A DNA stretch of 36,018 nucleotides from Candidatus Omnitrophota bacterium. Lineage in GTDB: Bacteria; Omnitrophota; Gorgyraeia; Gygaellales; JAHJCI01. Position 1 is the stretch's first letter, and each line of letters begins with the position of its first letter. The notes under the pieces are model-generated. The model was not told where the DNA came from and ran no database searches. It worked only from the letters and a program-made list of their open reading frames with translations. Both the position numbers and the translations under genes were made by a program. Location: NCBI GenBank assembly GCA_016783355.1, contig JADHWR010000004.1, positions 1 to 36,018 of the forward strand. The letters are read 5' to 3'. Of the stretch, positions 17,674 to 27,300 are shown piece after piece.

Positions 17674-19010
17674 AACTATTAATCAAAGACGGACACGTAA
17701 TTAATCCAGAGAGCAAACTTGACGGCATCTGCGATATATTAATTGAGAAGGGAAAGATTGTAAAAATTGCCAAAAACCTGAATGTTGCCGATGCAAACCC
17801 CGTTCGAAGTAAGGCGCCAGGGGCGACTGCCCCGCCTGCGGCGGGGACTTCGAACGGGGCAAAAATAATTAGCGCAAAGGGAAAATTAGTTTTGCCTGGC
17901 TTAATTGATATACATACTCATCTTCGTGTTCCAGGCAGAGAGGATGAAGAGACACTTCTTTCAGGGATGCAGGCAGCAGCAAGGGGAGGTTTTACGACGA
18001 TTTGCTGTATGCCCAATACTCAGCCAGTAATTGACCATGCGCAGGTTGTCCAGGCAATTACCAAAGAGGCAGGGCTATTGGGTTTAATAAATATTATACC
18101 TATTGGTGCAATTACCAAGGGCCAAAAAGGAGAGGAATTGACAGAACTTGCTGATTTAAAAGAGGCAGGATGCCGGGCAGTTTCTGACGATGGCTTTCCT
18201 GTAGTCAATGCCGGTCTTCTGCGTCGCGCTTTTGAATATGCCTCTATGCTTGGGCTTTTGGTTATTTCACATTGCGAAGATTTGAATTTGAGCAGAGCAG
18301 GATTAATGAATGAAGGTCTAACCAGTACAATTTTAGGCCTCAAGGGTATTCCTGAGATTGCCGAGACAGTTATCGTCAGCCGCGAGATTGAGCTGGCACG
18401 TTATTTGAATATCCCGGTGCATCTTGCTCATATCTCCTCATCTCGTTCAATAGAGTTGATTAAGCAGGCAAAAGAGCAGGGGATTAAGATAACTGCGGAG
18501 ACCTGCCCGCATTATTTTAGTTTAACGCAAGATTTACTGATGAGCTTTGATACCAATTTAAAGGTAAATCCTCCCTTACGCCGGAAAGAAGATGTAGAGA
18601 AAATAAAGTTAGCCCTTAAAGAAGGCATAATTGACTGCATTGCCACGGATCACGCACCGCATTCAGACAATGAGAAGGAATTGGAGTTTGATCTGGCTGC
18701 GTCAGGCACCATTGGCTTAGAGACTGCCTTAGCAGTAAGTATTACAGAATTAATTAATAAAGATATACTCAGCTGGCAAGGCCTGGTGAGGCTGATGTCG
18801 TTGAATCCGGCAAGGATTTTAGGTCTGGATAAAGGTAGTCTCAGAGAAGGAAAAGAGGCAGATCTGATTGTCCTCGACCCGAATGAAGAATGGGTGGTCA
18901 AAAAAGAGGACTTCCTTTCCCGCTCCAGAAATTGCGCATTCTTAGGAATGAAGCTAAAAGGCGTGGTTGAGTATACAATCTGCAATGGCAAGATTGTCTA
19001 TAAAAGGTGA
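17670..19010 (+). CDS. pyrC: Dihydroorotase, with a 22-codon repeat-derived insertion
   Basis: [36 protein letters not shown]. Confidence 0.95.
17798..17859 (+). mobile_element. 62-bp palindromic mini-element (family 1) in frame in pyrC, TSD CAAA
   Basis: 13-bp TIRs ccccgttcgaagt/acttcgaacgggg; caaa directly flanking both ends; 62+4=66 nt = 22 codons. Confidence 0.88.
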
Positions 19011-19011
19011 A

Positions 19012-19117
19012 CCCCGTTCGAAATTTAGATATGTATGGATTTGAGATAGATTTAAAAACTTCGGCTGCTTATGTATCATTAAACCTTAAGCAAAGATTGG
19101 AGGAATTTCGAACGGGG
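19012..19117 (+). mobile_element. 106-bp family-1 element at the pyrC/Mut7-C junction, TSD TGAA
   Basis: TIR ccccgttcgaaatt/aatttcgaacgggg; tgaa on both flanks. Confidence 0.85.
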
Positions 19118-19120
19118 TGA
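19031..19120 (+). CDS. Possible 29-aa ORF carried by the 106-bp element
   Basis: MYGFEIDLKTSAAYVSLNLKQRLEEFRTG; TGA overlaps the GTG start of the next gene; no clear SD. Confidence 0.3.
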   Translation: MYGFEIDLKTSAAYVSLNLKQRLEEFRTG

Positions 19121-19620
19121 AGTTTATCCTTACTCCTGAATTAGGTCGACTTGCTAAATGGTTGAGGATTCTGGGTTATGATAGTGTCTATTTTAAGGAA
19201 AGTAATTTTTCCTCTTTACCCCGTTCGAAATCGCAGACGCAGTCTGCGTCTTATTTCGAACGGGGTTTACTTATCCAGACTTTACGCGAGGGCCGCGTAG
19301 TCTTAACGCGTAATCACCGTTTCTTAAAGAAAGCAAGCTCTCGCGCATTAGAGATTAAAAGCGAAAAAGTAAAAGAGCAGATTAAACAGGTTTTAAAAGA
19401 ATTGAATCTGAAGCCGCAGAAGCATTTAATGTTTAGCCGCTGTGTTATCTGCAATGAGGAACTTAAATCTATAGAAAAAGAAAAGGTAAAAGAAAAGATC
19501 CCGGAATATGTATATCAGACAGAAAATGATTTCCTCAGTTGTCCTGTGTGTCAGCGTATCTACTGGCAGGGAAGTCATTGGGGTAATGTGCAGCGTTACT
19601 TAATAGAGGCTTCCTCTTGA
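19117..19620 (+). CDS. Mut7-C RNase-domain/zinc-ribbon protein
   Basis: MKFILTPELGRLAKWLRILGYD, REGRVVLTRNHRF, CVICNEEL...CPVCQRIYWQGSHW. Confidence 0.85.
   Translation: MKFILTPELGRLAKWLRILGYDSVYFKESNFSSLPRSKSQTQSASYFERGLLIQTLREGRVVLTRNHRFLKKASSRALEIKSEKVKEQIKQVLKELNLKPQKHLMFSRCVICNEELKSIEKEKVKEKIPEYVYQTENDFLSCPVCQRIYWQGSHWGNVQRYLIEASS
19219..19265 (+). mobile_element. 47-bp family-1 element in frame in the Mut7-C gene, TSD TTTA
   Basis: 13-bp TIRs ccccgttcgaaat/atttcgaacgggg; inner gacgcag/ctgcgtc hairpin; ttta on both flanks; 47+4=51 nt. Confidence 0.88.
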
Positions 19621-19663
19621 GCGAGGACAATTTTGGGCTCCGCCGAAGACAGGGCCCGCTCAT
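19603..19663 (+). repeat. Composite repeat copy W (atagaggcttcc...gagcgaggacaattttgggctc...cccgctcat)
   Basis: Near-identical to 27632-27692 (reverse) and 35616-35671 (forward). Confidence 0.85.
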
Positions 19664-19708
19664 AAAGGACCGTCTCCTTAAGTAGATCTAACGGGCAAAA
19701 CGGAAAAG

Positions 19709-22189
19709 ATGGAGTTTATTGCAGATTTTCATATTCATTCCAAATATAGCCGGGCAACAAGCAAAAATATGGATGTTGAGCATATTGCCATGTTTGCAAA
19801 ATATAAGGGAGTAACCCTGATGGGAACTGGCGATTTTACTCACCATTTATGGCTTGAGGAATTAAAGAATAAATTAGAGGATTTAGGCAACGGTCTATTT
19901 AAATACAAAGATATCTATTTTATATTAACGACAGAGATTAGCAGTATCTATTCGAAGAATGGCCGGGTTTATCGGATTCATAATATTATCTTTGCCCCAT
20001 CTTTTAAAACCGTAGATAAGATTAACAATACATTGATTCGCTGGGGCGCTAATCTTGCCTCTGATGGCCGGCCAATTGTCGGAATAGATGCAGCGCAACT
20101 GGCGCGTATTGTTTTTGATACTGATGATGATTGTTTTTTTGTTCCCGCGCATTGTCTTTTGCCTGATACATTTGTTCATACAAATAAGGGTATTAAGAGA
20201 ATAGAAGATATTTTAAAAAAAGATTTTGTTTATACTCATAAATGCCGTTTTAAAAAAGTGACCGAGTTATTTAGAAGAAAATATAATGGTAAGATCCTTT
20301 GTATTAAGCCGTATTATTTTAGAGAAGGTATAAAGGTTACATCTGAGCATCCATTTTATGTTATAAAGACACACAAATATTGTCCCTCGAGGGGTAGCTT
20401 TTGTATGCCTAATTGCGCCCATCTTAAAAATAAGGGCTGTAAAAGAAGGTTTTTTGAGAAATATCATCCTCAGTGGATTCAGGCTAAAGATATAAAAAAG
20501 AATGATATTTTTATATTCCCCAGATTTAACAATACTACTCTAGATAAACAAGAAATTAAAATTAATAAATTTTTATCTGGCAGCTTCGCCTTTAAAGATG
20601 ACAAAATAGCCCTAAAGAGTTCAAGAGCACATTTTGTGAAAAATGGTATTAAGATTGATAATGACTTTTGCAGATTAGCAGGTTATTTTGTTTCCGAAGG
20701 TTATACAAATAGCAGAGATTGTATTTCTTTTTGTTTTCTTGATGATGAAAAAGAATATATAGATGATGCGAAAGGTTTAGTGAAAAAGGTATTTGGCCTT
20801 AAGCTATCAAAGATGCAAGTTAAAAAAGATATCAAAGGCATAGAATTGATTTTTTATTCAAAGATATTATTTAAGTTATTTAGTAAACTTTTTTATACCA
20901 ATATAAAAGTTAAAAGAGCACATACTAAATCTTTACCTTTTTGGATGTTGTTCTTGCCTTTAGAGAAACAGGCAGAGATTATTAAAGGTTGGTGGCGAGG
21001 AGATAAAGGATATACTTCTTCAAGGACCTTGATGAATCAAATGAAAATTTTATTTTTAAGATTAGGGATTATTCCTTGTATCGGTATGGATTCCATAGAT
21101 AAACACAAATGTCGTGGTAAACATTCTTTAGGTTCAAGAGAGATATTAGCTAAGTATGACAGTTTTCAGTTTAGTAATCTTTCCTTTTTTGAAGATAAAT
21201 TTGCTTTATTGAAAGATAGGGCAATTTGTAAATTTAAAACAAAGCGACAATATAGACATGGATGGATGGACGATAACTATATCTACATTCCTGTTAGAGA
21301 GATTACAAAAGAGAATTACCGAGGTAATGTTTATAATTTAGAAGTTAAAGATGATAATTCTTATGTTTGTGAGTTTGCCGCAGTTCATAATTGCTGGACT
21401 CCCTGGTTTGCTCTTTTTGGTTCAATGTCCGGCTTTGATAAAATTGAGGATTGTTTTGAGGAACAGACACCTAAGATATTTGCCCTGGAGACAGGATTAT
21501 CGTCGGATCCGGCAATGAACTGGCGCTGGTCAGCATTGGATAGATTTACCCTGATCAGTAATTCAGACAGTCACAGTTCGCAGAGAATTGGCCGCGAGGC
21601 AAATGTTTTTAATTGCGAGTTGGCCTACAAGGATATTATCGATGTATTAAAGCAAAAGGATAAAAGCAGGTTTTTATACACTGTTGAATTTTTTCCTCAA
21701 GAAGGAAAATACCACTTTGATGGGCACAGGCTTTGTGGAATAAGCTTTTCTCCAAAAGAGACACAAAAGCACAATGGAATATGCCCAAAATGTAAAAGAC
21801 GCCTGACTGTTGGGGTGATGAACAGGATTGAACAACTTTGTGACCGAGAAGAAGGGTTTGTGCCGGATAATTCTATTCCATTTAAGAGCCTTGTTTCTTT
21901 AGATGAGATTATTGCTGAGGTAAGAGGCGTGGCAAAGGGCTCAAAGACAGTAGAGAAGGAATATTTTTCTTACATTTCTTATTTTGGTAATGAGTTTGAG
22001 ATCTTGCTGCGCGCAAAGGAGGATGATTTGCGAAAGAGGCTGCCTCCTCGAATTGTTGAGGCGATATTGAGGGTGCGTAGGGGTGAGGTTTTTATCCAGC
22101 CTGGGTTTGATGGAGAATATGGAAAGATTTCTATATTCAGAGAAGAAGAAAAAAAGACAAAGACTGAGGAACAGTTGAGTCTCTTTTGA
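19709..22189 (+). CDS. Endonuclease Q family (TIGR00375/PHP-domain) protein interrupted by an intein
   Basis: MEFIADFHIHSKYSRATSKNMDVEHIAMFAKYKGVTLMGTGDFTH PHP motifs; CWTPWFALFGSMSGFD...LETGLSSDPAMNWRWSALDRFTLISNSDSHS; C-terminal CGI...CPKCKRRLTVGVMNRI. Confidence 0.88.
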   Translation: MEFIADFHIHSKYSRATSKNMDVEHIAMFAKYKGVTLMGTGDFTHHLWLEELKNKLEDLGNGLFKYKDIYFILTTEISSIYSKNGRVYRIHNIIFAPSFKTVDKINNTLIRWGANLASDGRPIVGIDAAQLARIVFDTDDDCFFVPAHCLLPDTFVHTNKGIKRIEDILKKDFVYTHKCRFKKVTELFRRKYNGKILCIKPYYFREGIKVTSEHPFYVIKTHKYCPSRGSFCMPNCAHLKNKGCKRRFFEKYHPQWIQAKDIKKNDIFIFPRFNNTTLDKQEIKINKFLSGSFAFKDDKIALKSSRAHFVKNGIKIDNDFCRLAGYFVSEGYTNSRDCISFCFLDDEKEYIDDAKGLVKKVFGLKLSKMQVKKDIKGIELIFYSKILFKLFSKLFYTNIKVKRAHTKSLPFWMLFLPLEKQAEIIKGWWRGDKGYTSSRTLMNQMKILFLRLGIIPCIGMDSIDKHKCRGKHSLGSREILAKYDSFQFSNLSFFEDKFALLKDRAICKFKTKRQYRHGWMDDNYIYIPVREITKENYRGNVYNLEVKDDNSYVCEFAAVHNCWTPWFALFGSMSGFDKIEDCFEEQTPKIFALETGLSSDPAMNWRWSALDRFTLISNSDSHSSQRIGREANVFNCELAYKDIIDVLKQKDKSRFLYTVEFFPQEGKYHFDGHRLCGISFSPKETQKHNGICPKCKRRLTVGVMNRIEQLCDREEGFVPDNSIPFKSLVSLDEIIAEVRGVAKGSKTVEKEYFSYISYFGNEFEILLRAKEDDLRKRLPPRIVEAILRVRRGEVFIQPGFDGEYGKISIFREEEKKTKTEEQLSLF
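20153..21391 (+). mobile_element. Intein with LAGLIDADG-type homing endonuclease domain, 413 aa
   Basis: Block A CLLPDTFVHTNKGIKRIEDI; block B TSEHPFYV; DOD motifs LAGYFVSEGYT and IIKGWWRGDKGYT; block F/G GNVYNLEVKDDNSYVCEFAAVHN followed by Cys +1. Confidence 0.95.
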
Positions 22190-22203
22190 TAGCAGAGACT
22201 ATA

Positions 22204-22701
22204 ATGCAGGCAATAATTATTTACTATTCCTATACAGGCAACACGAGAAGGGTTTCTCAGTTTCTCTATGAATATCTTAAAGAGAAGGGTGAGGTAGATT
22301 TAATAGAGCTCTCGCCTTTAGACGAATCTAATGCCTTTTTGACTCAGGCAGTTCGTGCAAGACTACATAAGCAGGCAAAGCTTCCCTCAGTTAATTTTGA
22401 TTTATCCAGATTTGACTTAATCTGTTTTGGCAGCCCGGTCTGGGCCTTTGCCTCTGTTCCAGCAATGAATACGTATCTTAATAAGTGCTTAGGCCTTGAA
22501 GGCAAGGATGTTCTTTTGTTTGTTACTTATGGAAGTGGATTAGGAGTGAGTAGTTGCCTTGATTATATGCAAAGCCTATTGTCGAGAAAGGGCATAAAGC
22601 AGTTTAAAAGAATTTCTTTTCAAGAGAAAAAAGTAAGCAATAAGGATTTTATTGATCAGTTCATCAGAGAAAAATTAAGTGACTTCGCGCCTGTAGCGTA
22701 A
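22204..22701 (+). CDS. Flavodoxin-family protein
   Basis: IIYYSYTGNTRRVSQFL FMN-phosphate loop; FGSPVWAFASVPAMNTYL. Confidence 0.85.
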   Translation: MQAIIIYYSYTGNTRRVSQFLYEYLKEKGEVDLIELSPLDESNAFLTQAVRARLHKQAKLPSVNFDLSRFDLICFGSPVWAFASVPAMNTYLNKCLGLEGKDVLLFVTYGSGLGVSSCLDYMQSLLSRKGIKQFKRISFQEKKVSNKDFIDQFIREKLSDFAPVA

Positions 22702-22758
22702 TGGATAGCGCAGTGGCCTCCGGAGCCATATGTGCAGGTTCGACTCCTGCCAGGCGCA
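22687..22758 (+). tRNA. tRNA-Arg (CCG)
   Basis: Acceptor gcgcctg/caggcgc, anticodon loop ctCCGga, T-loop ttcgact; overlaps the flavodoxin stop by 15 nt. Confidence 0.92.
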
Positions 22759-22781
22759 TAATCTAGCATTATATTCTAGCG

Positions 22782-22809
22782 CAAGGTACAAAGTGCAAGG
22801 CGCAAAACT
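22782..22809 (+). repeat. Degenerate heptanucleotide tandem upstream of the LOG-like gene
   Basis: gcaaggt acaaagt gcaaggc gcaaaac. Confidence 0.6.
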
Positions 22810-22813
22810 TCAT

Positions 22814-23296
22814 ATGGTGAAAAAGAAGATTGTGGGTGTAATTGGGGGACATAATTGCTCAAAAGAAGTGGAGCAATTAGCCCAAAATTTGGGCAAAAAC
22901 TTGGCAAAAGTGGCAGAACATCTTGTCTGTGGGGGCTTAAGTGGAACAATGAAGGCAGTCTGTCAGGGTTTTAAAGAAGCTGGTGGCACAACTATAGGTA
23001 TTATACCAGGTTACAACAAAGATAGTGCCAATAGTTACGTTGATATCGTAATTCCAACTGGGTTGGGCTTGGCAAGGAATGTTTTAGTGGTTAAGACCTC
23101 TGATGTTGTTGTTGCTTTGCCCGGGGAGGCAGGGACTCTTTCTGAGATTGCCTATGCCTTGCAGTTTGGAATACCGCTTATTTCCCTCGGGTCCTGGGAT
23201 ATATCTGGTGTAATTAAAGTGGAGACTGTTGAAGAAGCAATTAGTCAAGTAAATAAGCAACTGAAAAAGGAATATGCGCGCAAGATTAATACTTAA
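22814..23296 (+). CDS. LOG/SLOG-type protein (TIGR00725-like)
   Basis: VGVIGGHNCSKE, VCGGLSGTMKAVCQGFKEAGGTTIGIIPG, ALPGEAGTLSEIAYAL; ATG at 22814 preferred, since the ORF-track start lies in the tRNA. Confidence 0.85.
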   Translation: MVKKKIVGVIGGHNCSKEVEQLAQNLGKNLAKVAEHLVCGGLSGTMKAVCQGFKEAGGTTIGIIPGYNKDSANSYVDIVIPTGLGLARNVLVVKTSDVVVALPGEAGTLSEIAYALQFGIPLISLGSWDISGVIKVETVEEAISQVNKQLKKEYARKINT

Positions 23297-24329
23297 AGAT
23301 GGCAGAGTTTTTTTAGGGGAAAGTGCTATCCCTATAACAGAAAGAACAGGAAGAGTAATCTTTGATACGCGCATTGTTGGTTACCAACAGGCAATTACTG
23401 ATCCGGCAAATGCAGGCAAGATTCTTATTTTCACCTATCCCTTAATTGGCAATTATGGCACAGCAAAAAGGTTTAATGAGTCAGAAGGGGTCTGGCCAGT
23501 TGCCGTAATCGTTAAAGAGAGCTCTCCTATTTATTCTCACTGGCAGGCAAAAGAAAGACTTAATGAATGGGCAAGGAATTTTGGACTGCCTGTAATCTAT
23601 GGGGTAGATACACGCTCCTTAACTGTGCATTTAAGAAAGAAGGGTGAGATGCTTGGGTTAGTCTCTACTGCTTCTTCTGTATACCGGGGGCGATTGCAAC
23701 AACGCGCAGAGAAAAAGCATAGCTATCTTGAGGATATTTCCTTAAAAGAGATTAAACAAGTAGGCAGCAGAAAAGGCAAAAGGATTGCTGTTTTAGATTT
23801 AGGTCTTACTCAGAGTATTTTAAGACAACTGAAGAGATTAAAATTAAATATTTTCCTTCTTCCATATAAGATGCCAGCAGAGGAGATTTTAAAATTAAAA
23901 CCAAAGACACTAATCATCTCTAATGGCCCAGAGAATGATTGCGGATTAAAAGAGATAGTTCCCACAGTAAAGAGGTTAGCTGGAAAGATTCCAATCTTAG
24001 GCATCTCTGCCGGGGCGCAGGTTTTAGCCTTAAGCTTAGGGGCGAAGATAAAGAGGATGTATATTGGTCATCATGGCTTGAATTATCCGATAAAATCAGT
24101 TAATTCCTTAAAAGGGGAAATTACCATACAAAATCACTCTTACGAGATTGAGGCTAAATCTTTAATTAAGTGCAAGGATATAAAAATTACTGCCTACAAT
24201 CTTAATGACCATACAGTTGAGGAATTTGAAAACAGAAGGCTTAAGCTTATAGGGGTGCTCTATTATCCATTAAGCCCTGGGTTTGAGGAGGTGCATCCTA
24301 TTTTTAGGAGATTTCTAAAATATGCCTAA
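23274..24329 (+). CDS. carA: Carbamoyl-phosphate synthase small subunit, predicted glutaminase-inactive
   Basis: [46 protein letters not shown]; nucleophile elbow reads GISAGAQ rather than GICLGHQ. Confidence 0.88.
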   Translation: MRARLILKDGRVFLGESAIPITERTGRVIFDTRIVGYQQAITDPANAGKILIFTYPLIGNYGTAKRFNESEGVWPVAVIVKESSPIYSHWQAKERLNEWARNFGLPVIYGVDTRSLTVHLRKKGEMLGLVSTASSVYRGRLQQRAEKKHSYLEDISLKEIKQVGSRKGKRIAVLDLGLTQSILRQLKRLKLNIFLLPYKMPAEEILKLKPKTLIISNGPENDCGLKEIVPTVKRLAGKIPILGISAGAQVLALSLGAKIKRMYIGHHGLNYPIKSVNSLKGEITIQNHSYEIEAKSLIKCKDIKITAYNLNDHTVEEFENRRLKLIGVLYYPLSPGFEEVHPIFRRFLKYA

Positions 24330-27300
24330 GCGAACCGACATAAAGAGAATCTTGGTTATTGGCTCAGGGCCAATTGTTATTGGTCAGGCCTGTGAGTTTG
24401 ATTATTCGGGCTCTCAGGCTTGTAAAGCCTTAAGAGAAGAGGGCTATTTCAGCATCCTTGTTAATTCGAACCCAGCAACAATCATGACTGACCCGGGCAT
24501 GGCAGACAGGACATATATTGAGCCCTTAACCATGGATTTTCTGATCAAGATTATAAAAAAAGAGCGACCCGATGCCATTCTTCCTACCTTAGGAGGGCAG
24601 ACAGGACTGAATCTATCATTTTTTTTAATGAAAGAAGGAATTTTAAAGAGATACGGTGTTGAGTCAATTGGTGCACCGATTGAAGCGATTGCTCGTGCTG
24701 AAGATCGAGACTTATTTAAAAAGGCAATGCAGGAGATAGGTGTAGGTATGCCAAAAAGCGGGATTGCACAAACCCTTAAAGAGGGTATGCGCATTGGGGT
24801 CTCTATTGGTTTTCCTTTAATTCTGCGGCCTGCTTATTGCCTGGGTGGTAGAGGAGGCTCAATTGCTTATAACAAAAATGAGCTGGAGAGTTTTTTGCTT
24901 AATGGCTTAGAGGCTAGTCCTGTTCATCAAGTTTTGGTTGAGCAATCTGTCTTGGGTTGGAAGGAGATTGAGTTTGAGGTAATGCGTGACTGCGTCGATA
25001 ATGTAATTATTATTACCTCAATGGAGAATGTTGATCCGATGGGTGTTCACACTGGTGATAGCATTGTTGTTGCGCCATCGCAGACCTTAACCTTTGAGGA
25101 ATATACTAACTTTGTTAATCTCTGTCATCGTATTATTCGCAAGGTCGGGATAGTTGGTGGAGGAGTAAATATTCAATTTGCCCAAGACCCCGCCTCTGGT
25201 AATATCGTCATTATTGAGGTTAATCCTCGTCTTTCGCGTAGTTCTGCATTAGCTTCTAAGGCCACAGGTTTTCCTATTGCACGCCTCGCTACCAAATTGG
25301 CTGTGGGTCTGACATTACCGGAGGTGATGAATCAGATTACCGAGACGCCTGCATTTTTTGAACCAACTGTGGATTATTGTGTGTTTAAGATTTGCCGTTT
25401 TACCTTTGAGAAGTTTCCTGTAACTTCGCGTATCATCAATACCTCAATGAAAGCAGTGGGTGAGGCAATGTCTATTGGACGAAACTTCTGCGAAGCACTG
25501 CAGAAGGGGATTCGCTCAACTGAAACAGGACGCTACGGATTAGGCGCAGACGCAAAGGATAAAATTACTGACCAGCAACTTGAGAATCCAAGCAGTGATT
25601 TACTTAAGGAGATAAAAGATAAAATACGCCTTCCCAATGATGAACGCTTATTTTATCTACGTTATGCACTTAAGGCGGGCTTGAGTATAAATGAAATACA
25701 TCGACTTTGCCGAATAGATCCTTGGTTTCTGGAGAATATAAAGAGGATTGTTGAATTAGAGGAGAAGATAAAATCTAAGGGCTTAAAAGCTAAACGCAAG
25801 AAGATAGATTTTGACGATAAAGAGTTTATTGCTTTATTAAGAAAGGCAAAAGAGAACGGCTTCTGCGATAGGCAGATTGCCTATCTTTTAGGAATTACTG
25901 AGAAGGAAGTCCGCATTTTCCGAAAAAGAAAAAAAGTGCTTCCGGTTTATAAACTTGTTGATACCTGCTCTGGAGGGCTGAAGGCCAAGAAGCCTTATTT
26001 TTATTCTACTTATGAAACTGCACAGGAAGCGCGGCCGAGTAAAAAGAAAAAGGTGGTAATTTTAGGCGGCGGCCCTAACCGTATTGGGCAAGGAATTGAA
26101 TTTGATTACTGTTGTTGCCATGCAGCCTTCGCCCTTCGCGAACAAGGCATTGAGAGCGTTATGATTAATTGTAATCCAGAGACAGTCTCAACTGACTATG
26201 ATACATCGGATCGGTTATATTTCGAGCCTTTAACCTACGAGGATGTTTTAAATATTATTGAAATTGAAAAGCCCCTTGGTGTAATTGTTCAGTTTGGAGG
26301 CCAGACACCCTTGAATTTAGCTCTTCCCTTGCGTGATGCTGGTGTGAATATTTTAGGCACCAGCCCTGAGAATATTGATATTGCCGAGGATAGAAAGCGC
26401 TTTAAGCAAATGCTCCACAAACTCGCTTTGCAGCAGCCAGAGAATGATACTGCCTTTACCTTTGAAGAAGCAAAGAAGATTGCGCAAAGAATTGGTTATC
26501 CTGTTCTTGTGCGGCCATCTTATGTTTTAGGTGGCCGGGCAATGGAGATTGTTTATGACGAGACTACCTTAGAGAGATTTATTGAAGAGGCAGCGAGTGT
26601 TTCGGGCGAGCACCCAATTTTAATTGATAAATTTTTAGAAGATGCTATTGAAGTAGATGTGGATATGATTGGGGATGGAAAAACATTTGTTTGCGCGGGA
26701 ATAATGGAACATATTGAAGAAGCGGGAATCCATTCTGGAGATTCAGCAATGGTTTTACCTGCTTTTAGCCTTTCAAAGACCACTGAAGATTTGATTCGGC
26801 AGGCAACCTATAAAATGGCAGAAGAGTTAAAGGTTGCCGGTCTGATGAATATACAGTATGCGGTTAAAAACGGCTCGCTTTATGTTTTAGAGGTTAACCC
26901 GCGTGCCTCACGCACAGTTCCCTTTGTTTCTAAGGCAATCGGTGTGCCTTTAGCGAAATTAGCAACGAGGGCAATACTGGGCGAGAGCTTAAAGAGCTTA
27001 GGATTTAGCAAGGAGATTATTCCTAAATATACCTGCGTGAAAGAATCGGTTTTTCCGTTTAGTCGCTTTCCCGGAGTCGATATCATCTTAGGTCCGGAGA
27101 TGAAATCAACAGGCGAGGTAATGGGGATAGACAGAGATTTTAGCTGTGCGTATATCAAAAGCCAGCTTGCTGCCGGGCAGAACCTTCCTCAGAAGGGCAA
27201 TGTGTTTATCTCTGTTTGCGATAAGGATAAAGCAAGGATTGGTTTTATTGCAAAAAAGCTTCATGACTTAGGCTTTAAGATATTCACTACATCCGGAACT

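Noticed and set aside
19709-22189. Two separate fused genes or a group I/II intron in the EndoQ-like ORF
   Set aside because: The insertion is a continuous open frame with protein-splicing blocks and Cys/His-Asn/Cys junctions; an intein explains it without RNA splicing.
23274-24329. carA as a pseudogene
   Set aside because: The frame is intact, overlaps carB properly and keeps non-catalytic CarA motifs; a catalytically altered but maintained subunit fits better.
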